Source of the DNA: Luscinia megarhynchos
Taxonomy: Eukaryota; Chordata; Aves; Passeriformes; Turdidae
Assembly (NCBI GenBank): GCA_034336665.1
Contig: CM067568.1
Location: 43,070,770-43,134,769, forward strand
Reading direction: 5' to 3'
DNA: 64,000 nt
A program made the translations under genes and the position numbers. Positions within the stretch are counted from its first letter, which is position 1; every line of letters starts with the position of its first letter. The notes beneath the pieces were generated by a model. The model had not been told where the DNA came from. It saw nothing but the letters and a program-made list of their open reading frames with translations, and searched no databases. This document shows positions 11,766 to 24,754 of the stretch, piece by piece.

Positions 11766-14700
11766 TCTGTTTCAGGGGGCGAATATAGAAAAAATGTTAA
11801 ACCTTGGCCTGATTTTCATCTAATTTAGAAAAACTATTGACACAAACTAAAATCCCTTCAACAATGTGAAAGAAAACTGTTCTTGTTTCTTCTATCTGAA
11901 GGCAGGTCAGAGCATACAGATGATCTGTCTGTGATTACATTGATTATGTTGGTTATGACTGAGTTAAATTCCTTTTGAAATACAAATGCTGCTCACCTCT
12001 GGAGAGTTATAACTGATGAAAATAAACTCATTCAAGTTTTCTATATCTAGATGAAACAGCTTTAAGAGCAGCAGAAGAAGACCCAGATCAATTTGCATTT
12101 GAGGTGAAGGTCTGCACTTGGGTGCAGATAGTGTCAATTAGCTGGTAAAATACAATGTACCTCATCATTTCTGTATATGCTTGACAGCAAAGCAGAGCTT
12201 GAAACTCACACTCCACTTTTTGCTTTTGTTTTTGAATGACAGAATTATTTCACCAGGTTTGTCAGCTGATTTCCAGCAGAGTGATTTGGGGCTGTTGTTT
12301 TATTCCCTAAGCAACCACTCAGCACTTCAACTCCCTGCAGCTCCCTCTGTTATTACCTTCAGATATTTTGCTTCATTTCCCTTCTTTGTGGGTGTTTGTA
12401 CACATCTTCACTATCCTTTTGGTTTGGATAAGCCACAGTAGCTGTCACTGGCCACAGATATATTCCACCTCCATTTTTTGTCTAGAAAGGCCCTACTTAG
12501 ACAACACTTTGGGTTTTCCATGGTCTCAAGGATGCCTAAATGCTGAATATGATACAGGGGCATCCCATAATCTTCAAGAATTTAGTGTTATACTTCACAA
12601 CTTAAAAAAAAAGATAATTTCCACTCTGAAGGATATCTATTTTCATCTTGTGACTTGGGGAAGCCTCTCTGTGCATCATTTAACTGCACAGACAGTGTGA
12701 CACAACAGAATACTCTGGCACTATTTCATATATTTTCTTATTGCTTTAGTAACCAGTGTGACATGAGAAAGGGAATAAACCCCCATAAATAACCAAAGTA
12801 TGCCTTGTGAAATTTTTAGATAAATGCCTTTTATTTCTCAGATGGTAATACAACTTGGTTTCTGAGACAAAAACCTATAATCCCTGATGATTTTCAGTTA
12901 TAGTAATCGCCATTGTCATGCATGAACTCTGAGCTACCTCAACTTCTTTTGTAAAGAAAACTGCAATTGCTGTCTCAAACTGGTTTCTAACGTAGTGGAC
13001 ACTGGGATTAGACACTGCTTAGACAAAACCTTGAAACAGTATGACAGAAATGAGCAATGAGGAAAGCATGGAAGACTGAAGAACTTGGAAAAGTGACCTG
13101 CCCTGCCAAGAACCTGTTGATGGTTCCATTGGCTATTTCTGGTACTAGCCTATCATCATCAGTTTTCAAGGCTGGGGGTTTTATAGCCTCCAGAGGCTGA
13201 TGCTTAATAACTTTCACATATGAAAACTGTATCTAAATATTTAATCTAGAATAATATTAACAATAATAATAGCAACCAGAACAATAGTAACTGCTACAAT
13301 TAAATATTTCTGTCCTGTGCTTTAGTGAGATAGAAAACATGTTTGGTTCTTCTTTGTTTATACTTGTCTGAGGGATATTACAAAACAGCTCTCTTTGTTG
13401 CCTTTCATATAAACCAAATTCTTAAACTTCTCCCCCCTATATTTTTTGCTATTGTCATTTCTCTTTAACAGAATATCTCCTAACTTCTGACAATTCTTGC
13501 AGACCTGTCTATTCCAATTTCTTCAGTTGACTATGTCTGTGAGTAGGAAAACCGCTTCCACATCTCTTCTGAATGGGTTTCATATTTTAATGCTTTAAAA
13601 CCAGTTTTTCAGGATCCTCTTCATTTGATTCCTGTTTCCAGTGTGCATGAATTCATACATGTTGTTTTCAAGCACTAAATTGCCTATCAGGAGTCTCCTT
13701 GCTGATTTATTCACTACCAATATTAAAATAATGATGCTGGGCTAGAAGAGCATTGCACAGACTTCACACATACAGCAAGATTCACAGGCTCATTAAGAGC
13801 TGCTTAAGACTAGAGGACCAGTGTCAATAGCAGTGGTGGAACATGGGACTGAACATTTGCTCTCTTACAAACTGCATATTACTTCCTTTTGAAATTTGAT
13901 CAATTGGGAATTTTTAAATAGGATGTTATCATTTCTGTACAATCTGAGTACTGTATGGGAACAATTTCAATTTAATGGAATATCTTTTCCTCCAAAAGAG
14001 GAAATAGAGTGAAATTCAACTTAGCTCCAGAAGGATTGAAATATTTAATTTATACAATATGGTTGGGGATTTCAATGTCAGCTTGTTTGGGGTTTGGTTT
14101 TTTATGGTACATTCATTTATAAATACTGTTTAATTAAATCACTAGTTTTCAAGTAGGATATACCAGTTATTATCCATCAAAAAAACCCCAAAATATGAAT
14201 TAAAGTATTTGACATACTCAAAAGTATGTTTGCCTTTTAAAGAGTGATTCCCTTCACCTGTGTGGGTGTTCAAAAAATATGTTGCAGGTGCATTTCATTA
14301 GCCTTTCAACCTTTTATTGTTCTGTGAAAACAAATTGCTTCATTTGAGAGATACTCTACTCCCAAAGTAAATAGTCTTGGTACTCAGGCAAGCCAGAATG
14401 TTACAATTTCAGATTTCAGGACTATGAACTACACAGTCACAATCAACTGCCTGCCAAAATAACAAAAAGGTGCTTTCTTGCCTTAAATGCCACTTGACTA
14501 TACAATTCAATAAAAGCAATTTGTGCTGTCCATGCTGACCTTTATATGGTATTACATGGTCTGCAGAGGAAGTGTGTCTGATCAATAGTTTAGTTCTCAG
14601 GGATGAGAGCACCTGAACTCTTGGATACATCTCCTGCTGGAATACAATTATAACAGCAGATGATGTGGGACTGTGCTCTGTTACTGCAGGTTGATTGATG

Positions 14701-15979
14701 ATTTGTTTAGAAAACTGTCCTTATTGCTCTGAATGCTTTTCTGATCTGAAACATTTCTAAATAAACTTTATGTGTAATTGTATGGTAAGCTTTATTGTGG
14801 CATTGCTAGGAAGACAGAAGGAAAAAGATAGGAAACAAACAATTATTAAATAAATTCCTGAAAAATAATTATCAAATAAATACTTGACCCTTTCAGAGAG
14901 AAAAAATGTTTCTGCTGTCATAGGTAGGCAGTAAAGATTTGATCTTGTGAACTCCAAAAATCCTATTTTATTAGAAGCTTTTAATATTTTATTAATCTTT
15001 TGGGAGGACTTTCAATGATACTAGAAAAAATACATGGGATGAAAAGAAAATTAAAACGTGTTTGTATTGGTTTTAGCCTTTTAACTTGCTTCCTCATTTA
15101 AGCTTCAAAGGAAGAGCATATTTCAAACTGCACTTAGCTGTAGTACCAAACTAGTTATCAGTGCATTCCCTGTCCATTGCAGCCTTTTCCACTCATGGAT
15201 TCAGTTGGCTGAGCTGATCAGAATCAACCATTAAATGGTATACCTGCAGATTTCATGTACAGAATTTTTCAAGCATTTAAGCAATTTCAACCAACTTTCT
15301 ACAGGCATTTAAGATAAACATCATATTTCAGAAGTCCTTGCTGAAGCAAAGCAGAATGTATGATTCTGTTTGATGACATGGTAAGAGGAGAATTATTCTG
15401 ATAAGGCAGGAACTGCAGTCAAAATTACTCAGCCTTCATCTTCCAGGTTTTTCATAAATTTTTATCCTACTTGATATTTTCAGCTTGATGTCAAACACCA
15501 GATCAATCAATTTCTGTATTTTCTTTTTCCTTTCAAATATAATTCAGATGAGGGCAAAAGTCTGAAAGTAAGTAGGAAGTTTAAACTAACATTTGTCATA
15601 AAACTTTATAAAATATTCACCTCTGTTTTTAATAAAGGAAATGGAGGCTGGGTCTCCCTGTGTCTGGAGTTGCACATATTCTTCATTGATTAATATATAC
15701 CTAAAAAACTGAGGTGAAATCTTGACTTTTCACATTCAGCAAGATATTTGAACTTTCATTTCTCCACTTTAACATCTGAAAACAAGAAAAAAAAAATTCT
15801 ACCTCCTTTTTTGTGTACTAATTTGAAATCTACTGGAGTAAATAGTCATTCCAAACCATACAGAGTATCTTAGGTCATATTACAAAACACACAGTAAAAG
15901 CTGAAAATTGTCTGAGGTGCTTTCTTGCTGATATTTAAGCTATGTATGTGTCCTAAATAGTTCCTGGTATTAGAGAACA
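11766..15979. other. single-copy DNA without a gene
   Basis: Several open frames of 60-110 codons occur (for example 12181-12441 and 12368-12700, plus strand, overlapping), but they have no recognisable domain, no conserved-looking start context and overlap each other in different frames. I see no repeat I can name. Likely intergenic or intronic. Confidence 0.6.
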
Positions 15980-16036
15980 GCAGTGTCCCTCAGGGAGCCC
16001 TGCTGCCTCACTTTGTAATGTTATTGATCCTGTTAC
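15980..16036 (+). mobile_element. possible CR1 RT-domain fragment
   Basis: GTCCCTCAGGGA at 15984-15995 encodes VPQG, the start of the conserved VPQGS..GP segment of LINE reverse transcriptase. The following bases up to GTTATTGATCCTG resemble the part that encodes the I-[ND]-D-L motif in CR1, with at least one small deletion. It is only about 55 bp, so chance similarity is not excluded. Confidence 0.35.
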
Positions 16037-17181
16037 AGAAAAGATGAGGCCAAATGTACCTGTGTTATCTAAAATGTATTTCCTTTTATGTATGGCCTAA
16101 TCTTCAGTTAAACTGTACATGTAATATATACAGTTATCACAAATAGCTGAAAATTTGAAACACTTCAGCCAATGAAATACATTGGGGCAATATTATTTAC
16201 ATCATCACTAAGTGAACTCTCACTTCCTTGGCTTTTCAGAAATTTGCATTTCCTAAGTTTTTAACTATCTTAGAATCTATAACAAGTTCTTGAGGAGAGA
16301 AAAACAGAATCTTATGCAGGAATCTCTATACTGAATTGACTGTTGTATATTTGATTATTCATGCTTATTACTTTCAAAGTTTACATTGGGAAACTGAAGG
16401 CAGGGACTACTTTTGCAGTATCCTTTTATTTCAGGTATGGAATTTCATGAGGACCTTGAATAATTTTCCTGGAGTGTAACACCTTTTTTGTTTGGATGCA
16501 TTGTCTGTAGCTCCACACCAGCTTTTATGATCTTCATTTGCATTTCTGCCTTGCAATTTTAGCTTTGCCTGGTAAGCAACCATAAACTATCCTTGACCTT
16601 TTGTTCACTTTTCATACAGATAAACTGTCAATAAAAAAAGGAGCCAGTCATGATAATTTTCAACAAGCTCCAGTAAGATTGGTTCTAGCTGTCATTCTTT
16701 TCAAGAGGGTGCAATGTGCTTATAATGCCTGAACAAGATGAGGCTCTTGTCACTGCAGAGGGTTGGCAAACACTGTAGTGTAATTCTTTGATCTCTCTAA
16801 GTAATTTTGTGTTTTCAGCGTGACACAAAGTCTGCATATTCTTGGTAAATATAATAACTGTTAATTTTTATATTGATTTTAGAAGCAAAAGAAGTTTCTT
16901 CCACTGTGTCTGTGCAAAAATCACTTACAAATTCCACAGATTTACATTTCTTTAGGTTTTCAATTTTTTGGAGGAAAATCTCATAATCCCAGATGAAATA
17001 TCAGCAAGGTGCAGCACAAAAAAAAGCAGTGCTATTGAGCAACCTTCTGAATACTAAATAGCAGTTTCTGAAAACAGAAATCCAAAGTGTTTCTCCAAAA
17101 TTTGAAGTCTGATCAGAATATAATGAAATTACATAAGCTTGTCCTACAATAAATGTGACAAAACTATTGCATTTTTTATTC

Positions 17182-17207
17182 TTTTTTTTTTTGTTGTTGT
17201 TGTTGTT
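17182..17207. repeat. poly(T)/(GTT)n simple repeat
   Basis: Eleven T followed by five GTT units. Confidence 0.85.
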
Positions 17208-18083
17208 ATAAAAAATCTTGCATATGTGGTTAAAAACAAATTTATAAGTATCAGCCAGAAAGTATTCCCCAAGAGAACCTGTGGTGTGACTGATTTCCAT
17301 ATGGAGGCAACTTCATATACCTGGGTTTTAAGAAAAAAAGCCAGCATTTTGTTTTCCTGCACTAAAAAATGGATGTGTGCTCATTCTGCTTAGATTGTAG
17401 TTGCACCAGTGGATGCAAATATTCAAAATGGATTCTTCAAGTGTGGACATCATATGGGCTTTGCAAAAAGAATCACCTAAATAAAGCCATCAGCCTCACT
17501 CAGCCCAATTTGGTAGTAAAGTCAGTTACTGCAGCCTCCAAAATACATAAGGCACTTCACATTTCGAGCACTGAAATAAAACTAACAGAATTCAGATAAT
17601 AAATAATATTTCCTCCAGAAGTCATAATATTTAAAAAATCAATTACCTAAGCCTAGGAAAACAGGCATCAAAATCTGGGAGTTGAGTTCAGAAATTTAAC
17701 AGAATGTCTATTGGTCTATTGGAATTAATAATGAAAAGGTACTAGGATCTACAGAAAAGTAGCAAGAAGGACAGCTATATCTCATCAAAGGTTCAAATGC
17801 AGTATATTTTATTTTTTATGCTAATGGATCGGGGAAAGTAATTTAGAAAAATTGAAATATTAGATCCACACAGATCATTCTTCTTATTTCTATAAAGCAG
17901 CTACTTAAATAATTTTTACTTTAAGGAAGAAAAACATCTGCCACAAATATTTGAAATGAAGACAGTCTTTCAAACAACAGTTCCAGGGCTCTGGGACATG
18001 CAGGTTAATCCAGTAAGCTTGTACTGGGATCAGACATCTGTCAGATCATAGTGCATGCAGAGCAGCCTGGAAGCTCACATGAA

Positions 18084-18118
18084 ATTTTGTCATACCCAAC
18101 AGTTTGGCATGACAAAAT
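18084..18118. repeat. short perfect inverted repeat (10-bp arms)
   Basis: ATTTTGTCAT at 18084-18093 is the exact reverse complement of ATGACAAAAT at 18109-18118, with a 15-bp loop. A second overlapping pair, TTTGGCAT / ATGCCAAA, lies at 18103-18124. Confidence 0.75.
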
Positions 18119-19740
18119 GCCAAATAGACATTTTGCTATTTGCTGCTGGTGTAGCTTGAAAAACTTGAAAATTGTTTGAGGACAAATTATTCCACAGATG
18201 TTTGTGAACTGATAGAACCTTCAAAAAAATCAAAAAAGGAGGATTTTTTTTTTTAAGCAATTAGTTGTGTTTGTTCCTTCACCCTACCAAAAAAGAGTGG
18301 AAGAGCTTGAAATTTAGATGTCAACAGTTTCCTGTAAAATATGAACTTGTCTTGGATGATGAAAGAAAATAAGCAGTAAATAGTACATCATGGAAAGGAA
18401 ATGAGAAAGGAGAAAATATAAGGCAAAAAGCACCGAGGAAACAGAGCAATTTCAAAAGTGTATACTGCAAAGGTAATATATACTGATATCAATATATTCT
18501 AATAATAGAATGTTGAATGATAATACAAAAATGCAAACATGACTTTGTTGCTGCATGGATTAATTTGATCTTCTACCTTTCTGTTCTTCCAGCTCACTGA
18601 GAATTTACTGCTTTTCTGGATAGAATACTAATTTTTTTCTGCTATAATAAATGTTCTTGCATAGCTGTTAAAGCTACCCACGAGGAGCTGTTTAGTTTTC
18701 AAAATACAAACCTACCAGATTCAGAGCTATATCTTCTGTGAAAGGAGTTAGACACTTCTAATGCATCCTTCTGTTGAGGACTGTACACTTCCTTTACAAA
18801 CAAATCTATTTTAATCTTGTCAGCAGATATTTGATTCAACCATACACAGAAGAAAATGTAACCTGTACTGGAAAAATAAGAAGGAGTTGCTTGGCATGTT
18901 TTTAAATTTTTATATGTGTAAGAATAAGACAATAAATATTTCAGTAAGATTACAAGAGGTTTTGGATGTAACTTTCTTTTTCCTTTTATATTTTTTATTT
19001 CACAAAAAACCTAAGCTATCATTTTTTTGCTTGATATCAAGTCACTGAAATCTGTCCTCAAGTTGTCCTCAAGTGTGGTACTGAGCATATATTAGACATT
19101 TCCAGAACAGAAAATTACGACAGAAATCAAGCCTTGCAGCTTGTGAGTTATTTAAAAGCATTAAAACACTCTATTTTTTTTAGATGACACATTTAGATGG
19201 CTTGTTAACTAGTAAGAGGACCACATCCTGAAAAAAAATGTAGGATGCATCATATTTTTTGCACATCCACAAGCTTTGTGTTGCACCATCATATTTTTGT
19301 TTGTGATACTGCTAAGAGATATAGGAACATGGGAGCTGGAACTTCATTTAACCGAGAAGTTTCTAAATGTGCCTCTATTGCAGAAGCAACTGCAGCTTAA
19401 TAACCCTAGTGACAACCTGCTGGGCAAACAATCTTTAGGAGGCCTGATTCTCTTTTACTCTAAGGCCCTTTTCTAGGCAGTGGTATGGATTGGGAATTTT
19501 AAGACATGATAAGAACAATTTTAAAGCCACTTTGCATAGCCAGAACAAATCAAGGAGACTAAAGATAAATGAAAACTTAGGTCCAAGCACTCTATAATTC
19601 TACTTGTTTCTCACAGCACCCCTGACAGAATAAGCAATTGCTTTCTAAATAAAATATATCAAATGTTTGTGGTTTCTAGAGCATACTGCATCAATGAAAA
19701 TCTAGAGAGGAAAACGAAAGAGAAATCTATAGAAAAGCTA

Positions 19741-19905
19741 CATCTACCTTTTTTAGACCAGGTGACCAGCCTATAAAACAAGTGGAGGCTTTTCGAAATA
19801 GGAACTTTGTTACACCCTTCTCTCATCCAATGGTTAAACTCCTCAGCTCAATAAATAAACATTTGGCTTCTAATCGAACACACTCTGCTTCACCTTGTAA
19901 GAGTC
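19741..19905 (+). promoter_or_regulatory. LTR-like TATA box plus poly(A) signal, unassigned
   Basis: A TATAAAA box at 19772-19778 is followed 72 bp later by AATAAA at 19850-19855 (overlapping a second AATAAA at 19854-19859), then a sequence rich in CTCTGCTTCACC. This spacing resembles the U3-R-U5 order of a retroviral LTR, but I do not recognise the family and see no clear TG...CA ends or target-site duplication. In an AT-rich sequence both signals can arise by chance. Confidence 0.25.
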
Positions 19906-20105
19906 TTGTAAAAATAAGTTTAGAAGGGCACAAACAGGGAGTAGTACAATAAAACCTTTTCCCAGCTTCTCTTGCTGTTCATCGTGCTCTACTGGTCATG
20001 TATCTTCTTATGAATAATGCATCCTCTGCATTATCTGTGAGAATTTTATCCCTCATTAAAATGTTTAGCTTTCCTATTTTTTCCTGATATTTTGTATTTT
20101 TTTTT

Positions 20106-20202
20106 GTTAGTTAGTTAGTTATTTAGTTAGTTAGTTAGTCAGTTAGTTAGTTAGTCAGTTAGTTAGTTAGTTTGTTTGTTTGTTTATTTGTTTGTTTGTT
20201 TA
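20106..20202 (+). repeat. compound tetranucleotide microsatellite (TTAG)n-(TTTG)n
   Basis: About 16 TTAG units, some changed to TCAG or TTAT at roughly regular intervals, pass into about eight TTTG units with one TTTA. The C-containing variants recur every 12-16 bases, which suggests duplication of a larger block. This is a simple repeat, not telomeric (TTAGGG) DNA. Confidence 0.95.
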
Positions 20203-23146
20203 AGAAGGGTGGTGAAGGGGAGGGGGGTATTAATCACCAGTGAAGAACATTAACCAGGCTTTTTAAACTGCTTTTTTTTAAGCATCAGTAGCTGATTCAA
20301 TGACAATCACAAAAATTTCTTCCTGTTCAACAGCTATTGAATTATGAATGACAGCATTTACTGTTACATTTTTTTCCATAAAATATGGTTTTTTGCATTC
20401 AAGATTGAGAAAAAAAACTTTTCCACATTTTTGACACCAGAGAATTGTAGAAGTATATACTTCTAGAATTCAAAGGAAAAATTTTACAAAAAACATGAGA
20501 AAATTAGAAGAGTTGGAGAGAATTAATGGCATTTGAGGTAGTCACAAAATTAAACAGAACAGAACAAACCAGAAAATACTAGAACAGTAGAAAACAGAAT
20601 AAGATAGGAGATAAATTTATGGAAGAATTTTTTTCTTTGCTACATTTCAAAAGAAAGATCACAGGATAAGAAGTTGGTGGAAATCCAGTGCCAGCTGCTT
20701 AAATAATTGCATGAAAAGCATTAAGGCCTTTGGAGTTCAGTTGTTTATTCATACCATAATTGTTTTATTTAGGCCAATTTTCATGCAACTTTGCTTTTGT
20801 TTCGTAGATTGTTTTATGAAAGACAAAACTACAGCAAGAGGAAGTGGCAAAATGAGACTCGACTTCATATATCCAAAGATATTTATGAGTTAAAATGAAG
20901 AGGAAAAAATGATTTCCTCTCGTTTGGGGGAGAAAGCCTTTATTGACTGAGATCTGAATAAAAAATGATGAACCAAATATGTTAGAATTTTCCAAATGGC
21001 TGATCCTCATGCAGATAGCACAGCTTACACCTCTTCAGACCTTTCTGTGCAACTAATCAGCCTAATGTAAAGTTCAAATAAATAGAAAAAAATATATACA
21101 CACTTTGAACTATAGATTGTCATAATGAGAGAAATAAAACAGATTTATCAAGACTACTGAAAGACAAAACAAAGAATTATTAACAGAAAAAAACATTATT
21201 TATGCCTTCCCTTATTGCAACTTATGCCAGTATATTATGTTTTTAACACAATATCTTTGCAAATTAAATAAGGCAGAAATACTTTACAGGCAATACCATC
21301 GAATAGTACAAGAACCATCTCATAAAATGTCATGCAATATATGTATGTTACATACAATATAGAGGCATATCACCTAGTTCATATAATAAAAAGTCAGGAA
21401 TAATTTTGCATAAAAGAAATGTGCTTATGAGTTGATAGAAACTGTAGATTGGGGGAGAAAATTACTCAAAATATGAATGAAGATAGTAAGATACCTTAAG
21501 GACAAGTATTTTTTGTTTTTTTTTAAATTGCTATTTGCAGTGGTAGCAGCCAAAATATCTGTCTTGGAATAGTTCCATGTTGGTTTTCTTGACCATTAAT
21601 TTGATATGTTAGCCATTCCACCCTCATAAGTCTTTTTAAATAAACATGATGAGGCTAAAGGTTTTATGAGGAATACATAATTTCCAATAATATTCTTTAA
21701 ATATTTTGTGACCCACTTTAGGTTCTGAAATTTTCTTTTATTTATTGTCAAATCACTTAAAGTGAGTTTTATGCAAATATCATGGGTTTAGTTCAGTAAC
21801 TGCCACCTCACAGGGGAGAATAATGGGAATTATTAGTTCTCTTAAATCTTGATGTAGTTTTCCTTTCATTTTAACAGGAAATATTTTGTCTCCCTAATAT
21901 TTGAAACTAACAGCTGTGTACATCCTAGCAATTTATCAATAACAGGTTAACTCAGTTAAAATCAAAAAGTTTGGAAACTTTTCTGAACTGGCCTCAGCAT
22001 TTGTTTGCCCTGCAGACATCAGCTAATAAAGCTTAAAACAGCCCCAGGCTGAAGGTGGTGTGCAAATTGGAGCAGCTCTGGGCATGATGGTTCTGAAAAC
22101 CTGCTGTTTTATCATGGTTTCCTCTTGGTCCCGGGAGACAGCCACTTATGGACAGTCTGTGAGAGAAATTGGAAGCTGCTAACAGCAGATTATGTACAAT
22201 GTATGTTTTATAACTCGCTCAGACACTTTCAGCATCAGTATACATTGGGTTATTTCAAATGGAAGCTCTATGATTATGATTAAAGATGTAAGGAGGGAAG
22301 AGGTAGCCCAAAAGAAACAGTTGTTCAATTAAATAAGGCTAAAGAAGAGCTCATCATAGCTCTAAAACAATTGAACATAAGCTGAGGAAGACCAATACCT
22401 TCATTCACATGACTCAAAAAGTTCAGATTACTCACATTACTGTGATAGACATTCATATTTTATTTCTTTGATTTCTCCTACCAATTTCAAATATATGTTA
22501 TTTTTGCTTATATACCTGATTTATATTTTGTGGTCTCAAATTCTCTAAAAGACAGAAGATGCCTGTGCTCAGTCAGTAATTAATATGCAATTGTGGTAAC
22601 CAATGGCTAGGAGAATTGTGGAATTCTACCCTGGATTATGTAAAGACCAAAGACAAGGGACCATAAAAACAGAGTTAGGGAAGAAGATGAGAGACAGTAA
22701 TTAGGGCAAGGGCAGAAAGTAATATGAATTAGGAGAGAATTATTCTTCTTTTTTGCCTTCCTAGGCAAAAGAGTTCCTGTGATCAGTGAATCTAGTGTCC
22801 AACAGGATTGTGAGATACTGAAGTGGTAATACTGATGGAAAGCATCCATAAAAATATCTAATCAAGATTTAAAATGACTTCTTGAGGGCAGGGTTATTAA
22901 GTATTTCCTATTTATCCTCTCTAATCAAGCAGAAGATCATTGCTGAATTTTCAGTGTTGGAATTATTTGGGATGATTGTGGAGCTATATCAGCTAAAAAA
23001 AGACATTCTGACAGCTAGTTTAGAAAGAGGCTCTATCCTTATCCCAAGTTTTCATGATCTCATTTTTTGAAGGAAAGACAACATAATTCTGAATCATGTT
23101 GAAGATTGCAAGGGACAAAAAAAAGCTGGCGAAAAAGAGCCACAGG
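20203..23146. other. single-copy DNA without a gene
   Basis: Repeat-free to the eye. The block 22010-22280 has higher sequence complexity and less A/T-run character than its surroundings, as conserved non-coding elements often do, but conservation cannot be judged from one sequence. Confidence 0.55.
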
Positions 23147-23625
23147 AACACAGGATCAAAGAAAAACTTAGACTAGAAGAGACTTCTGGAAGTCACCTGC
23201 TTCAAATTTCTCAGAGCTTGGTCAGCTTCAAAATTAGACCAGACACTAAAAAGCTTTCCACAGCTCAACACTGAAAGATTTCAGGGCTTGTGATCCTCCA
23301 GCTGCTCTAGGAAATCTGTTGCAATGGTTAATATCTGACAAGGAGAGGAATGTGTTCCTTATGCCCAACTGTGCTTTGTTGTGCTGTCACTTGTGACCAC
23401 TGCGCTCCATCCTCTTACTATGCACCAAAACCAAATCTGCTTCCATATTTTCTAAAATTTCTGCTTTAAATAGCTAAATACTGCTATTGGTTTTATAGAA
23501 GTATAATTAATACCATTTATCCTTTTCTCATCCAAGCCAAACCAGTTTGGTCAATTTTTTTTTCTTCTTAGGTTATGTGTTGCATCTCCCTAACTGTCTT
23601 GGTGACCTGTCACCTAAAATCACTC
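23147..23625 (-). mobile_element. old CR1 LINE fragment, 3' part
   Basis: Read on the plus strand, this shows in order the blocks of an inverted CR1 3' region: AGGATCAAAG..TTAGACTAGAAGAG, CTTCTGGAAGTCACCT, GGTCAGCTTCAAAATTAGACCAG, then a long middle part, ACTTGTGACCACTGC..CATCCTCTT, and near the end TTCTCATCCAAGCC..CAGTTTGGTCA and TGTCTTGGTGACC. This order is collinear with CR1 over about 470 bp. Divergence is high and there are small gaps, so it is an old copy. It is cut off before any RT coding region and lacks clean terminal octamers. It ends about 125 bp before the solo LTR. Confidence 0.8.
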
Positions 23626-23749
23626 TGTTTTTTTATATTTATTTTGTCCAGTAGCCTCAAAACTAGATAAACTATTCAGGAGCAAGGCAGAAGTGGGAAA
23701 TAGAGGCAAGGAAGTACAATCTGGACTTGTGGGCTACTTTCTGGCTAGT

Positions 23750-24754
23750 TGTATTGTGTTTGCAAGGTTTTGGTAGTGAGGGAGAGCTACACAGCTGGCT
23801 TCTGTGAGAGGCTGATAAGAACATCCCCTGTGTCTGACAGAGCCAGATCCATGATGGACCCACTGCTGCCAAGGCTGAGCCTCTGGCTGACAGGGGTAGT
23901 GCCTTGGGATAACAAGTTAAGATGGGGAAAATTTACAGTGCAGAAGGAACTGCAGTCAGAAAAGGCAGGATAGTGAATATGTGGGAGAAACAGTCTGCAG
24001 ACACCAAGGTCACCGAAGAAGGATGGGGAGGAGGACCAGAGCTGTGCCCCTGCAGCCCAAGGGGGGTCACAGGAGCAGAGATCCACCTGCAGCCCACAGA
24101 GGAGTCCCATGGATCCTGAAGGAGGTTGTAATCCCATGGGAATCCCTTGCTGGGTTTGACTCCTGGCAGGACCCTCATGGAGAGAAGACCCTATGCTGGA
24201 GCAGGTTTGCTGGCAGGAGCTGTTACCCTGTGGAGGCTGCGACCTTGTTGTGACTGTCCCCAAAGGGCTGCACCCCACGGAAGGGAGCTGTTAACTCTGG
24301 GAAAGTCTCACCTCACAGAAGTTCTCTCTGTGCTCTGGAACAGGGAAGAGTGGGAGGAGTTCTCACCCCGAGGAGGAAGAAATGACAGAGAATTCTTGTA
24401 ATGGATAGACCACCATCCCTATTCCCTGTTCCCCTGCACTTCTGGAGAGGAGAAGGTGGAGAGCTCAGGAGCAATGTGAAGCCTGGAATGAAGGGAGAAG
24501 GGGGGGAGAAGGTGTTCTTAAGGTTTCATTTTATTTCTCATTTTATGATTATGATTGAATAGGAAGAAAATTAAATTAATCTCACTAAGTGAAGGGATTT
24601 TTGCTTGCTTTGGTAATTGATGAGTGGTTCTCCACATCCATGTAAAGACTCATAAGCCTTTTGTTATGTTTTCTATCCCCTGTCCAGCTGAGGCAGGAAG
24701 TGGTAGAGCAGCTTTGGTGGGTACCTGGTGTCAGGTCAGAGCCAACCCACCACA
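23750..24754 (+). mobile_element. solo LTR of an avian endogenous retrovirus
   Basis: A nearly full-length LTR of about 1,005 bp, from TGTATTGTGTTTGC at 23750 to CAACCCACCACA at 24754, with the standard TG...CA ends. In order it shows an AAGGTTTTGGTAG block, a GTGGCTTCTGTGAGAGGCTG-like block, AGAAACAGTCTGCAGACACC, a GC-rich series of related short units containing GGAGCAGGTTTGCTGGCAGG, a purine-rich stretch ending in GGTGTTCTTAAGG, an AATTAAATTAATCT block and CTGTCCAGCTGAGG near the end. This order matches a large-LTR family common in bird genomes. No gag, pol or env sequence adjoins it, so it is a solo LTR from recombination. The 5 bases on each side (CTAGT, AAAAC) do not match, so a target-site duplication is not evident. 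Several open frames of 65-163 codons on both strands lie inside it and are not genes. Confidence 0.85.

Larger units (their letters stand above)
16037..19740. other. single-copy DNA without a gene
   Basis: Holds a T tract followed by (GTT)5 at 17182-17207, which produces mirror-image spurious frames on both strands. Two nested short inverted repeats lie at 18084-18126. Nothing else I can name. Confidence 0.6.

Noticed and set aside
11606..11788. Phe-rich hydrophobic frame resembling a membrane protein
   Set aside because: Produced by the T/G-rich tract.
17001..17393. Overlapping frames on both strands around a T/(GTT)n run
   Set aside because: Mirror-image frames made by the simple repeat.
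23787..24278. 163-codon minus-strand open frame, the longest in the window
   Set aside because: It lies wholly inside the solo LTR, antisense to it, and several other frames overlap it. The LTR's GC-rich repeat-like units explain the absence of stops.
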